In this document: piece by piece, positions 17,057 through 28,582 of the stretch
Layout of the letters: each line of letters starts with the position of its first letter
Position numbering within the stretch: position 1 is the stretch's first letter
Source: Pseudomonas brassicacearum
GTDB lineage: Bacteria > Pseudomonadota > Gammaproteobacteria > Pseudomonadales > Pseudomonadaceae
Direction of reading: 5' to 3'
Assembly (NCBI RefSeq): GCF_003732225.1
Contig: NZ_MOBJ01000005.1
Location: forward strand, 62,001 to 126,000
Length of the DNA stretch: 64,000 nucleotides
The notes under the pieces: generated by a model
What the model saw: the letters and a program-made list of their open reading frames with translations, nothing else
The model's database searches: none
What the model was told of the DNA's origin: nothing
Made by a program: the position numbers and the translations under genes

Positions 17057-17629
17057 TCAACTCACAAAAATAATCTTCGAAACCAGCTCCGCGCTGTTCT
17101 TGGCCTGCAGCTTTTTCATCAGGCGCGCGCGGTGGACTTCCACGGTTCGGTGGGAGATCGCCAGTTTTTTGGCCACTTCCTTGCAGGTCAGGCCGTTGAC
17201 GATGTGCATCGAGATTTCGCGTTCGCGGGGCGTGAGGTTCACGGTGGCGTGGTGCGCCCGGTCCATGCGTTCGAAGTGCCAGACCATCAGTTTGAACGGG
17301 TCGTCCAGGGTCAGGGTATAGCCGTGGGACCTGGCCCAGAACACCTCGCCGCTTTTGTGTTGCATGAAGCGTTCATCGGAGTAAGAGCCGCTCTGGCTGT
17401 TGCGCAACCAGGTCTGGCTGCGATTGCCGATGGTTTTGTAGTCCGCCTGGGAAGGGTAGATCAGCAGGGTCAGATGACCCAGAAGCTCTTCGCGCTGGTA
17501 GCCGAACAACTCCAGGAATGCTTCGTTGCAGTCGAGCATCACACGGTTGCCGGTGATGAGCTGCGGGGCGGGTGACACCTTGAACGCCAGACGCTCAAGG
17601 TCTTTCAGTTGTTGTGCGAAGACGGTCAT
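17057..17629 (-). CDS. PAS domain LuxR-type transcriptional regulator
   Basis: A 190-residue regulator with an N-terminal PAS domain (about residues 12-125, including CNEAFLELFGYQREELLG) and a C-terminal LuxR/FixJ helix-turn-helix (TPREREISMHIVNGLTCKEV..ISHRTVEVHRARLMKKL). There is no receiver domain, so input is probably by a ligand or cofactor bound in the PAS pocket. It is divergent from the thiolase operon across a 151-bp gap, a common arrangement for a local activator. The ATG follows an AGGAT sequence. The ligand and target promoter are inference. Confidence 0.9.
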   Translation of the reverse strand: MTVFAQQLKDLERLAFKVSPAPQLITGNRVMLDCNEAFLELFGYQREELLGHLTLLIYPSQADYKTIGNRSQTWLRNSQSGSYSDERFMQHKSGEVFWARSHGYTLTLDDPFKLMVWHFERMDRAHHATVNLTPREREISMHIVNGLTCKEVAKKLAISHRTVEVHRARLMKKLQAKNSAELVSKIIFVS

Positions 17630-17780
17630 TGGGCATCCTGCCTCGATTTAAATCCGGTACTGACGACACCATGGGTCAGCACAGTTACTTATCCATGTAC
17701 GTAGTTGCACTAACTAGCGAGTGATCCGGGCGGTAGGTCATTGTAAGGAATGCCTGATCCAAGCACAGAAGAAAATCACC

Positions 17781-18959
17781 ATGCCCCATGATTCCGTCTC
17801 CATCGTCGCTGCCGCTCACTCCCGTTTTGGCCGTCTGGACGGTTCCACGCTGGAAGACCTTATCGTTCAGGTCACCCGCGAAGCCCTGGCGGATGCGGCC
17901 ATCGACGCCTCGGAAATCGATGCCATGTTCCTCGGACATTTCAATTCGGGGATGGTGGCGGATGGTTTTCCCGCCTCGTTGATGCTGCAAGCCGACCCAG
18001 GCTTGCGCTTCAAGCCTGCAGCCCGTTGCGAAAACGCTTGCGCCTCGGGTTCGGCGGCGATTCACGCGGGTATCAACGCGATTCTCTCGGGCTCGGCTGA
18101 ACTGGTGTTGATCGTGGGTGCCGAGAAGATGACCTCCAACTCCACGGCCGACGTCACCAAGGCCCTGGCGGGTGCCGGTTATCAGAACGACGTCGAAGAG
18201 GCAGGGCTCAGCTTTCCGCAGTTGTTCGGCCTGGCTGCGCAACAGTACCGAGAGCGCTACCAATGCCCGATGGCGTCGATGGCCGCCATCGCCACCAAGA
18301 ACCACTCCAACGCTATGGCCAACCCGCTGGCGCAGATGCACCGGGTCATGGATTTCGAACATTGCAACAACGTGTCCATCAGCAATCCTTATGTGGCTGA
18401 ATCGCTGCGCCTGACCGATTGCTCGCTGATCAGCGATGGGGCTGCCGCTATTGTGTTGGCCTCATCCAGGCGTGCCAGGCAGTTTCGTCGTGATGTGCTG
18501 ATTCGCTCAGTGACTCAGGTCAACGATTTCCTGCCGATTGCCCAGCGCGACATCCTCGCGTTTGAAGGCCCGCAGCGTGCAATCCATTCGGCCTTGCGCG
18601 GGGCCAATATCACCCTGGCCGATCTGAGCTTTGCCGAGGTCCATGACTGTTTCACCATCGCCGAACTGTTGATTTACGAAGCCATGGGGCTGGCCCCCAA
18701 AGGCGAGGGGCATCGGGCCCTGGATGACGGTATCGTGCGGGCCGGCGGTCGGCTGCCGGTGAACCTGTCTGGTGGGCTCAAGGCCAAGGGGCACCCCGTA
18801 GGCGCCACCGGTGTGTCGATGCACGCCCTGGCCTTTCGGCAAATGACCGGCGACCCGATCGGCCTCGCCGTGGCCAATCCCGAGTTCGGTCTGCTGTTCA
18901 ACATGGGCGGCATGGCGGTCGCCAACTACGCCTCGGTGCTTCAAGCGCGCAGGGCCTGA
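17781..18959 (+). CDS. Thiolase / acetyl-CoA acetyltransferase family protein
   Basis: A 392-residue thiolase-superfamily enzyme. The active-site cysteine lies in ENACASGSAAIH (C87), the later His motif in EVHDCFTIAE, and the C-terminal GGLKAKGHPVGATG loop is intact. The sequence is of the SCP-x-like thiolase type, which usually cleaves or forms 3-ketoacyl-CoA. It is the first gene of an operon with an acyl-CoA synthetase starting 2 bp after its stop and an MHS transporter. This suggests uptake, CoA activation and thiolytic cleavage of a carboxylic acid. The ATG at 17781 is chosen over an upstream in-frame start because the family's N-terminus (SVSIVAAAHSRFG) begins here. Confidence 0.9.
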   Translation: MPHDSVSIVAAAHSRFGRLDGSTLEDLIVQVTREALADAAIDASEIDAMFLGHFNSGMVADGFPASLMLQADPGLRFKPAARCENACASGSAAIHAGINAILSGSAELVLIVGAEKMTSNSTADVTKALAGAGYQNDVEEAGLSFPQLFGLAAQQYRERYQCPMASMAAIATKNHSNAMANPLAQMHRVMDFEHCNNVSISNPYVAESLRLTDCSLISDGAAAIVLASSRRARQFRRDVLIRSVTQVNDFLPIAQRDILAFEGPQRAIHSALRGANITLADLSFAEVHDCFTIAELLIYEAMGLAPKGEGHRALDDGIVRAGGRLPVNLSGGLKAKGHPVGATGVSMHALAFRQMTGDPIGLAVANPEFGLLFNMGGMAVANYASVLQARRA

Positions 18960-18961
18960 GC

Positions 18962-20503
18962 ATGAATATCGCCAACTGGTTGAACGACGCCGGTCGTCGC
19001 TGGCCTGAACGCCCAGCGTTGTTTGAGGGGCAGCGACAAGTCGCCGACTACGGCTCGTTTGCCGCCCGTGTCCGTAGTCGTGCCGCGCGGCTCATTGACG
19101 AGCACGGCATTGCGCCCGGCGACCGTGTGGCGCTGTTCATGAAGAACAGTTGCGAATACCTCGAACTGCTTTATGCCGTCTGGTGGGTTGGCGCGGTGGC
19201 GGTACCGATCAATTGCAAGCTGCATCCGATTGAAGCCGGCTGGATCGTCGACGATGCGCAGGCCCGTTTGATTTTCACTGATGGCGGCAAGGTGTTCTTG
19301 CCCGAGGCGTTGCCGCAGGACTGTCGAGAACTGGATGAAGGGGACGGGGTGCCGTGTGCTTCGGTCGATTCAACGGCGCTGGAAACTCCCAGTCCCCGCC
19401 AATCCGATGACCTTGCCTGGCTGTTCTACACCTCTGGCACCACTGGACGATCCAAGGGCGTGATGCTGTCCCACGGCAACCTGACGGCCATGTCGCTGTG
19501 TTATCCGCTGGATGTTGATCCGGTCAGCCCGGATGACGCGGTGGTGTACGCGGCCCCGATGTCTCACGGCGCCGGGCTGTACAACTTTATCCATGTGCGT
19601 TGCGGTGCTCGGCATGTCATCCCCGAATCCCGTGGCTTCAAGGCTGACGAGCTGTTCGAGTTGGCGAGCGGGCTGCGCAATGTCACGTTGTTCGCCGCGC
19701 CGACCATGGTCAAGCGCATGGTTGAACAGGCCCGTCGCCAAGGTTATGGCGGCGATGGGATCAAGACCATCGTCTACGGTGGCGCGCCCATGTACCTGGC
19801 GGATCTGCAAGATGCGCTCGAGACGTTTGGCGCGCGGCTGGTGCAGATCTATGGCCAGGGGGAGAGCCCGATGACGATCAGCGCGTTGTCGCGTGAGCTG
19901 ATCGCGGATCGCAACCGCCCTGACTGGGCTTCCCTGGCAGCATCCGTGGGGCGGGCGCAATCGTGCGTGGACATCAGGATTCTGGACCCTGAGCACCGGC
20001 CGCTGCCTCCCGGTCAGTCGGGGGAGATCGCAGTGCGTAGTCCCACCGTCATGCAGGGCTACTGGCGCAACGACGCGGCGACCCGCCAGACCTTGGTGGA
20101 TGGCTGGCTGTTGACCGGCGACATTGGCTTGCTTGATCACGCGGGTTATCTGACGCTCACCGATCGCTCCAAGGATGTGATCATTTCCGGCGGCTGCAAC
20201 GTGTACCCTCGGGAAGTAGAAGAGGTGCTGGCGCAACACCCGGAAGTATTTGAAGTCTGCGTGGTCGGTGAGCCGGATGTGCAGTGGGGCGAATCGGTGG
20301 TAGCGTTCGTCGTTCCCCGCAGTGCAGGGGCTCTCGATGAATCTTTGCTCAATGCCTGGTTCATCGAACGCATGGCATCGTTCAAAAAGCCGAAGAAGTA
20401 CGTGTTTCGCACCGAGCTGGCCAGGAACAGTTACGGCAAGATTCTCAAGACTGATCTGCGCCAGTGGTTGAAGGAGGTCGCGAACGGAGCTGTTGTTCCT
20501 TGA
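18962..20503 (+). CDS. Acyl-CoA synthetase (AMP-binding enzyme)
   Basis: A 513-residue class I adenylate-forming enzyme. The phosphate-binding loop FYTSGTTGRSKGVMLSHGN is at residues 155-173, the adenine-contacting QIYGQGES and the hinge LTGDIGLLDHAGYLTLTDRSKDVIISGG follow, and the catalytic lysine is in YGKILK near the C-terminus. It would activate a carboxylate as acyl-AMP and then acyl-CoA. It starts 2 bp after the thiolase stop and is followed by a transporter gene, so all three probably act on one substrate. The sequence resembles fatty-acid and aromatic acid ligases equally; I cannot name the acid. Confidence 0.92.
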   Translation: MNIANWLNDAGRRWPERPALFEGQRQVADYGSFAARVRSRAARLIDEHGIAPGDRVALFMKNSCEYLELLYAVWWVGAVAVPINCKLHPIEAGWIVDDAQARLIFTDGGKVFLPEALPQDCRELDEGDGVPCASVDSTALETPSPRQSDDLAWLFYTSGTTGRSKGVMLSHGNLTAMSLCYPLDVDPVSPDDAVVYAAPMSHGAGLYNFIHVRCGARHVIPESRGFKADELFELASGLRNVTLFAAPTMVKRMVEQARRQGYGGDGIKTIVYGGAPMYLADLQDALETFGARLVQIYGQGESPMTISALSRELIADRNRPDWASLAASVGRAQSCVDIRILDPEHRPLPPGQSGEIAVRSPTVMQGYWRNDAATRQTLVDGWLLTGDIGLLDHAGYLTLTDRSKDVIISGGCNVYPREVEEVLAQHPEVFEVCVVGEPDVQWGESVVAFVVPRSAGALDESLLNAWFIERMASFKKPKKYVFRTELARNSYGKILKTDLRQWLKEVANGAVVP

Positions 20504-20545
20504 GTTGTGTTTTCCATGGATAGAAGTCAGACAGGAGTCCCTCAC

Positions 20546-21886
20546 GTGGGCATTCAACAGAAAAACCCGGCCCGGCAACGGCGCCGGGCGTTTATCGGTG
20601 CAACCTCCGGCCACCTGATTGAGTGGTACGACTACGGCGTTTACGGTTTTCTCGCCGTCTATATCGGCAGGGCGTTCTTCGTCTCGGACGACCCGACCAC
20701 CAGCCTGCTCGCCAGTTTTGCTGCGTTTGCCTTGAGCTTTTTCATCCGACCGCTGGGCGGGCTGTTCTTCGGTCCGCTGGCGGACAAGATCGGCCGACGC
20801 AAAACCCTGATCACGGTGCTGGTGATGATGGCCGGCTCCACCTTTTTGCTGGGGCTGTTGCCAACCTATGCATCGATCGGTATCGCCGCGCCGATCCTTC
20901 TGGTGTTGATCCGCTGTGTGCAGGGCTTCTCGGCCGGTGGCGAGATTGGCACCATCACCAGTTTCATCTCCGAGTACGCCGGGCCCGGGCGACGCGGGTT
21001 TGCGACCTGCTGGTTGATGGTGACGGCGGTACTCGGCCTGTTGCTGGGCGGTGCTGTGGCCAACGGCATGACCTGGGTAATGGGCGCGGACCTGATGCAA
21101 GCCTGGGGCTGGCGTATTCCGTTTCTGATCGCGGCGCCGCTGGGCCTGATCTCGATGTACATCCGCCTGAAGCTGGAAGACAGTCCCGAGTTCCTGGCGT
21201 TGCAGCGCGCGGGGGAGACCTCGAAAGCGCCTCTGAGAGAAGTCTGGCAGTGGAAACGGGCGATTGCTCTGGTGTTCTTCATCATCACCCTGCACAGCTC
21301 GATCTTTTATCTGGTGCTGACCTTTGCCTCGACCTACATGTCGAGCATTCTCAAGTTCGACAGTGGCACGACCTTGCTCTACGTCTTCATTGCCAGCCTC
21401 TCGGCCGCAATCGTCATGCCGTTCGGCGGCGCATTCACCGATAAATATGGGCGCAAGCCGTTTCTGTTGGTGGTCGGCACCCTGGCAACTTTGGCGATGT
21501 ACTGGCTGTTCAAATCGGCACCCACGGCGACGCCGGCTTCGTTTATCTACCCGTTGATGACAGTGGCAATCCTGTTCGGCCTGTACGCCTCGTCGACTTA
21601 CGCATTGATGAGCGAGTTGTTGCCTACCCGAATCCGCTCCACCGGCATCGCGGTGGCGTACAACATTCCGGTGGCGGTATTTGGCGGTAGTGCACCGTTG
21701 ATTTCTACCTGGCTGATCAAGGTCACCGGAGACATTACCTCGCCCTGGTACTTTTACATCGGCACGGGGGTGGTGTCGCTGATCGCGCTGGTGCTATTGC
21801 GCAAAGAGGATTTTGTCGCCTGCGCGAGTCCCGCCGAGGTGCAGGGTGTTGGGCGAGCTGATTTGGCGTTGGTGTCCGCTCCTTGA
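20546..21886 (+). CDS. MFS transporter, metabolite:H+ symporter (MHS) type
   Basis: A 446-residue, twelve-helix transporter. GHLIEWYDYGVYGFLAVYIG at the start of helix 1 and RPLGGLFFGPLADKIGRRK between helices 2 and 3 are typical of the MHS family (alpha-ketoglutarate, citrate, proline/betaine and shikimate permeases). It would import an organic acid by proton symport. The GTG at 20546 follows GGAG at 8-nt spacing. The in-frame GTG 20507 and ATG 20516 lack such a site. It closes the thiolase / acyl-CoA synthetase operon, 42 bp after the synthetase. Substrate unknown. Confidence 0.9.
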   Translation: MGIQQKNPARQRRRAFIGATSGHLIEWYDYGVYGFLAVYIGRAFFVSDDPTTSLLASFAAFALSFFIRPLGGLFFGPLADKIGRRKTLITVLVMMAGSTFLLGLLPTYASIGIAAPILLVLIRCVQGFSAGGEIGTITSFISEYAGPGRRGFATCWLMVTAVLGLLLGGAVANGMTWVMGADLMQAWGWRIPFLIAAPLGLISMYIRLKLEDSPEFLALQRAGETSKAPLREVWQWKRAIALVFFIITLHSSIFYLVLTFASTYMSSILKFDSGTTLLYVFIASLSAAIVMPFGGAFTDKYGRKPFLLVVGTLATLAMYWLFKSAPTATPASFIYPLMTVAILFGLYASSTYALMSELLPTRIRSTGIAVAYNIPVAVFGGSAPLISTWLIKVTGDITSPWYFYIGTGVVSLIALVLLRKEDFVACASPAEVQGVGRADLALVSAP

Positions 21887-21904
21887 ACAGGTGAGTGACA
21901 TACA

Positions 21905-21952
21905 AACCCCAGATGCAACAAAGCCCGCACAAGACGGGCTTCGTTGAGGCTT
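21905..21952 (+). terminator. Terminator hairpin, near-identical to that after ssrA
   Basis: An AGCCCG..CGGGCT hairpin within AACAAAGCCCG..CGGGCTTCGTTG. The 48-nt segment differs from 24782-24829 at only four positions. It lies after the MHS gene and before the convergent DUF1460 gene. Confidence 0.8.
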
Positions 21953-21992
21953 GAGGATGCAGAGGGCTCGTGTCAGAGGGACGACCCAGAAT

Positions 21993-22847
21993 TCATTGAA
22001 CCTCAGGCACAGTTTGCCGCGCCCGTAACACCACGATCCCTGGCGTCTTCGCTATGTAGTCCTTGAATGGAGAGTCTACGACTTCTCTGTTTTTTTTCTT
22101 CGAAGAGGCATTACGCAGCACGGGCCCTTCGTCTTTGTTGATAAAGAATCCTGTATGGGTGACGTCCAGGCCTGCGACTTGGGTGTAAATGCCAACGTAA
22201 TCGCCAGTCTGCAAGCGGCTGATCACGCGGTCGTTAACAAACGCGCTAGGGATGTAGGTAATACTGCGTTCGATCATGGGCACGCCCGGCAAGTAGGCGC
22301 TGCCATCTGCTTTTCGGTTGAGACGTTTGACCACGGTTACCGCATGAGGGCTGATTTGAGAGGTGACGTCGTCGGCCAGTTTTTGCTCGGCCTGCGACCA
22401 GTCTGTGAAAAAGTGCCGGCGATGCAGGAAATCGAGATTGCCGTTCACATAACGCGTCTGAATGAGGTTTTTGAAGAAGTCCGCTTCATTGTTGGACTTT
22501 CTCAGCGCTTCGACGTAATCCAGATAGGTGAAACAGTCCAGGCCCCTGAAGTCGACTACCAATTCTTCCGGGGTGGTAGAAGAGCCCTGCAACCTGTTCG
22601 CGACATAGGGCAGCCCCAAAAACTCCCGTGAAATCAGATTGTTCATCTGCCCGATGTCTTCAGGGTTGGTCACCGAGCGTTCTTTGAGCAGGGTATCCAG
22701 TTTGTTAGCGGTATAACCATCCATTTCCAGTGGGGTGTGCCCATTCCCGGACGCTACGTTCTCCACTGCTTTCGTATTCTCGACGGGCAGTCCCGTCCCA
22801 CACGCTGTCAGCATGGATGCCAAAAGAAATACAGCAAACCTGCGCAT
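21993..22847 (-). CDS. DUF1460 domain lipoprotein (putative amidase)
   Basis: A 284-residue lipoprotein. A short signal peptide ends in the lipobox LTAC (C16 lipidated). The mature part has the DUF1460 pattern GLDCFTYLDYVEAL, with the presumed nucleophile C105, and VTHTGFFI, with the presumed catalytic His. DUF1460 proteins include N-acetylmuramoyl-L-alanine amidases of the NlpC/P60-like papain fold, so a role in peptidoglycan or muropeptide hydrolysis at the envelope is inferred. ATG 22847 follows GGGAAG at short spacing; ATG 22859 has no such site. Its neighbours (AraC regulator, exporter) do not explain it. Confidence 0.85.
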   Translation of the reverse strand: MRRFAVFLLASMLTACGTGLPVENTKAVENVASGNGHTPLEMDGYTANKLDTLLKERSVTNPEDIGQMNNLISREFLGLPYVANRLQGSSTTPEELVVDFRGLDCFTYLDYVEALRKSNNEADFFKNLIQTRYVNGNLDFLHRRHFFTDWSQAEQKLADDVTSQISPHAVTVVKRLNRKADGSAYLPGVPMIERSITYIPSAFVNDRVISRLQTGDYVGIYTQVAGLDVTHTGFFINKDEGPVLRNASSKKKNREVVDSPFKDYIAKTPGIVVLRARQTVPEVQ

Positions 22848-22934
22848 TCGACTTCCCATCGTTTTCGACTATTACGTCGCAAATGGTAATGTTTATTGAT
22901 AGGTCTGTGGGGATTTTGAGACTGCCGGGGAAGC

Positions 22935-23717
22935 TCAAAGCATTTTTTTTGGAAAATACCGACTGGGTACTTCGCCCAGTACTCGACGGAAAACACTGGT
23001 GAAGGCACTCGGGCTGCTATAACCCAGATCAGTCGCCACCCGCGTTATCGCCTCCCCGTTGCCCAAGCGCACCACGGCCGCCAACAGGCATGCCTGCTGA
23101 CGCCATTCGACAAAGCTGATACCGGTTTGTTGGCGAAACAGCCGGGTAAATGTGCGGCGGCTCATCCCGACCTGCCGGGTCATATCATCAATTCCGGTTT
23201 CCAGCGACGGTCGCTCCAGTAGCTTTCGGCAGACGTGCGCCAACCTTGGTTCGCTCGGAAGAGGTGCATTGAGCGATAGGGGCGACATGTCAGCTATTTC
23301 GTGGAGCAACAAGGACATCAGATGGCCGTCCAGATGCTCCTTGGCATACAGCGCCGGAACGTCCATGGCCCGGATCAGCAACTGCCGAAGCAGTGCCGAC
23401 ACGCCGAAAACCTGGCAGTACGCTGGCAGGCTGAGCCGAGCGGCGGCGCGGCTACGGATGTAGGTATTGAGCATGGTCACCGGTCCGCTCATGCTCATTT
23501 CATGGGGCACTCCCGCCGGTACCCAGATAGCCCTTTGTGGGGGCACGACCCAGTTACCCTGGCTAGTGAATACCGTGATGACACCACTGACGGCATAGGC
23601 GAACTGCCCACGTCGATGGGTATGCAGCGTAAAGCGCTGGCCATCCAGATAGTTATTGGCCGTGACTACAGCATCGCGGGGCGTGTTTTCGTAGGGATCT
23701 ATTTCAGTTTCGCGCAT
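22935..23717 (-). CDS. AraC family transcriptional regulator
   Basis: A 260-residue regulator. The N-terminal half is a cupin-like sensing domain (LHTHRRGQFAYAVSGVITVF, then VPPQRAIWVPAGVPHEM), and the C-terminal half contains the two helix-turn-helix units of AraC/XylS proteins (DMTRQVGMSRRTFTRLFRQQ, then RVATDLGYSSPSAFTSVFRR). It is divergent from the DMT exporter gene with a 119-bp gap, which suggests that it controls that gene. This pairing of an AraC regulator with an EamA exporter is frequent in Pseudomonas. The inducer is unknown. Confidence 0.92.
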   Translation of the reverse strand: MRETEIDPYENTPRDAVVTANNYLDGQRFTLHTHRRGQFAYAVSGVITVFTSQGNWVVPPQRAIWVPAGVPHEMSMSGPVTMLNTYIRSRAAARLSLPAYCQVFGVSALLRQLLIRAMDVPALYAKEHLDGHLMSLLLHEIADMSPLSLNAPLPSEPRLAHVCRKLLERPSLETGIDDMTRQVGMSRRTFTRLFRQQTGISFVEWRQQACLLAAVVRLGNGEAITRVATDLGYSSPSAFTSVFRRVLGEVPSRYFPKKML

Positions 23718-23836
23718 GGCCCGAATTTAATGATCTATGACCTGATAGTGCAAGCGAGCCATTGTCCCAATTACGCATAGTAGGGCCGTGCTTGGGGCAT
23801 ACAGCCGCCGGCCCTGCCTTCTGGAAATAGAACTTC

Positions 23837-24709
23837 ATGCAGAAAAAACACCTGACCCTGGCCGTGTTAGTGACGGCTGTCTGGGGCCTGAACTTTCCCA
23901 TAACCAAACTGGCTCTGGCCGCTATTGATCCGCTGTTGCTGACAGCTCTTCGCTTTACGCTGGCGGCGTTGCCGTGGGTGTTTTTTGTCAGGCGTCCGCC
24001 GATCGCCATGGGGTGGCTGGCCGCCTATGGATTGATTTTCGGGGTCGCTATGTGGGCGTTGATCAACCTGGGTATCGAGCTGGGTGTGCCGCCAGGGACT
24101 GCTGCCCTGTTAATCCAGTTCAGTGCTTTTTTTACCTTGGGTTGGGGAGTATTGCTGTTTCGCGAGCATCTGAGCCTTGGACAGACTCTTGGAGTGGGGC
24201 TCGCAGCACTGGGCTTGATCAGCATTATTTTTAGTAGCCCGGGTCATGCAACGACAGTGGGTTATGGCTTGTTGCTGATGAGTGCATTTAGCTGGAGTGT
24301 CGGCAACGTCATCATCAAGCAGTCAAAGGTCCGGGAAATGTTTGCTTTTGTGGTGTGGGCCAGCCTGTTCCCGCCGATTCCCTTGCTGGTGCTCACCTGG
24401 CTGGCGCACGGCTCCGCCCCCTTCACCACCTTGGTAACACACCTTGAGTGGGTGTCGGTGTTCTCGCTGTTGTTTCAGGTCTACGCGGCGACGCACTTCT
24501 GTTATTGGGGCTGGAATCTATTGCTGCGAGAGTATCCGGTTTCCAGGGTGGCACCGCTGTCTTTGCTGATACCGGTGTTTGGCGTCGCAGGTTCGATGCT
24601 GATGCTTGGGCATCGGGTTGATTTCAATGAAGGGATTTCGATTGCGCTGATTCTATCGGCACTTGCGGTGGGGTTGATGAAGGGGCGCGAGCCGGTGCGG
24701 ATTGCATAG
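23837..24709 (+). CDS. DMT-superfamily (EamA) transporter
   Basis: A 290-residue protein with about ten membrane helices in two EamA repeats. The first helix reads LAVLVTAVWGLNFPITKLAL, and the second repeat begins near GYGLLLMSAFSWSVGNVIIK. The pattern is closest to the YedA/EamD-like amino-acid and metabolite exporters (for example O-acetylserine/cysteine efflux in E. coli). It is divergent from the AraC-type regulator, its likely controller. The ATG at 23837 has only a weak upstream purine stretch, but the membrane helix begins immediately after it, so an alternative start would not change the fold. Confidence 0.88.
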   Translation: MQKKHLTLAVLVTAVWGLNFPITKLALAAIDPLLLTALRFTLAALPWVFFVRRPPIAMGWLAAYGLIFGVAMWALINLGIELGVPPGTAALLIQFSAFFTLGWGVLLFREHLSLGQTLGVGLAALGLISIIFSSPGHATTVGYGLLLMSAFSWSVGNVIIKQSKVREMFAFVVWASLFPPIPLLVLTWLAHGSAPFTTLVTHLEWVSVFSLLFQVYAATHFCYWGWNLLLREYPVSRVAPLSLLIPVFGVAGSMLMLGHRVDFNEGISIALILSALAVGLMKGREPVRIA

Positions 24710-24781
24710 GCTGGTGAATAGAGCAGGGGGGAGATGGCGATGTTGAGGTCTGATTACGGAAGATGAAGAGTCTTTTGCTCG

Positions 24782-24829
24782 AACCCCAGACGCAACAAAG
24801 CCCGCACTAGGCGGGCTTCGTTGATGCTT
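24782..24829. terminator. ssrA terminator hairpin (bidirectional)
   Basis: Hairpin AAAGCCCGC..GCGGGCTT next to the tmRNA 3' end, with A and T tracts on either side. It can end the minus-strand ssrA transcript and the plus-strand EamA transcript. It is the partner of the copy at 21905-21952. Confidence 0.85.
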
Positions 24830-24833
24830 CGTT

Positions 24834-25227
24834 TGGTGGAGCCGGGGGGATTTGAACCCCCGTCCGCCAGTACTCCGCTGTCGGTACTACATGCGTAGCC
24901 GTGTCTATTAAGTTAACCCTCAGCGACCCGACGGGCAGGGTGCTTTGGGCGAGTTGTGTAAGTTTTAGCCGCTTCGTCCACAACGTACTGCACGGCGATT
25001 CTGTTCTATATGACAATCACTTTGGGTTTACAGACATCCCCTGATGATTGCTGGACCCGAAGGTACCAGGAGGGAAGGGCTAAGGCTGCTTACGCAGCGA
25101 GAGCGTATTCCCCGTAGGTTTCGTCATTGGCAACTATAGGAAGTTGCAACAGTGGATTTACGAGTTCTGTTACCAACTCGGCATGCACCTAAAGTTTCGC
25201 AACCGGCGTCGAATCCTAAACGGCCCC
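24834..25227 (-). ncRNA. ssrA: Transfer-messenger RNA (tmRNA)
   Basis: The minus strand begins GGGGCCGTTTAGGATTCGAC, the hallmark 5' end of tmRNA, and ends GGTTCAAATCCCCC..GGCTCCACCA, a T-arm and acceptor with encoded CCA. The tag reading frame lies at 25131-25090 and encodes ANDETYGEYALAA followed by TAA. Length is 394 nt. With SmpB (encoded at 34557-35039) it rescues ribosomes stalled on broken mRNA and marks the product for proteolysis through its ALAA end. The two ends are read directly; the processing sites are inferred. Confidence 0.98.
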
Positions 25228-25330
25228 GAACTCACTGCTCTGTGAATCAATTTGAGCAGCAAGCGTGTGTAGTGTACGCCAATGCGTGTGGCGAGTCGAC
25301 CTTCTGTCCAGCGTGCGCGTCAGGGCCGGG

Positions 25331-25606
25331 TTACTGGCTGTTCTTGTGGCTTTGAACGGACTGCAGCGCCTGCTGCGTCAGGGCTACGCATTCCCTGTCA
25401 TTTTTTGCGTCACGAGCGGATTTTGCTTGCTGGAGTTTGCTCGTGGCATCGCCTTGTGTGGCGGCATCCAGCTTGGTCGCATTGGCCAGTTCGCTAGTGA
25501 GTGTTTGAAGGTTCCTCGCGCACAGATCGCCCTCGTTCGAGGCAAAGGCGTGGGAGGTTGTCAGTGTTGCGCAGATAAGCAGTCCGGCCAGGGCGGATCG
25601 CTTCAT
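25331..25606 (-). CDS. Small secreted hypothetical protein
   Basis: A 91-residue protein with a clear signal peptide (MKRSALAGLLICATLTTSHA) and a mature part that is helical, polar and has two cysteines (C in GDLCARN and in DRECVAL) able to form a disulfide. The ATG at 25606 follows AGGAG at 8-nt spacing. I recognise no family. It lies between ssrA and the dld gene, all on the same strand, but with its own upstream gap, so it is probably a separate unit. A periplasmic location is the only property the sequence supports. Confidence 0.75.
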   Translation of the reverse strand: MKRSALAGLLICATLTTSHAFASNEGDLCARNLQTLTSELANATKLDAATQGDATSKLQQAKSARDAKNDRECVALTQQALQSVQSHKNSQ

Positions 25607-25730
25607 GGGGGTCTCTCCTAGAACAACGTCGGGAACCAAGGGGCTTGGGCTTAATAGATAGACTGTCGCGGCGCACAAGGGTTCTTGGATGGGGTGAAAA
25701 ACAGAGACGTTTTTCGTCGGCGGGAGAATA

Positions 25731-25757
25731 CAGCAAAGGGGCGAGGTGCCCCTTGCT
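25731..25757 (-). terminator. Possible terminator after the lactate operon
   Basis: Read on the minus strand, CAGCAAGGGGC pairs with GCCCCTTTGCTG around a 5-nt loop, with one bulged base, just downstream of the dld stop codon. No clear T tract follows, so function is uncertain. Confidence 0.45.
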
Positions 25758-25771
25758 GGATGGCGTATGTA

Positions 25772-28578
<2,807 letters not shown>

Positions 28579-28582
<4 letters not shown>

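Noticed and set aside
21905..24829. Genomic island integrated in ssrA
   Set aside because: The second copy does not include the ssrA 3' end, and no integrase gene is present, so a classic tmRNA-targeted island is not shown.
24834..25227. Protein-coding frame in the ssrA region
   Set aside because: The stretch is fully explained as tmRNA; the 69-residue frame at 24807-25016 is an artefact of the RNA sequence.
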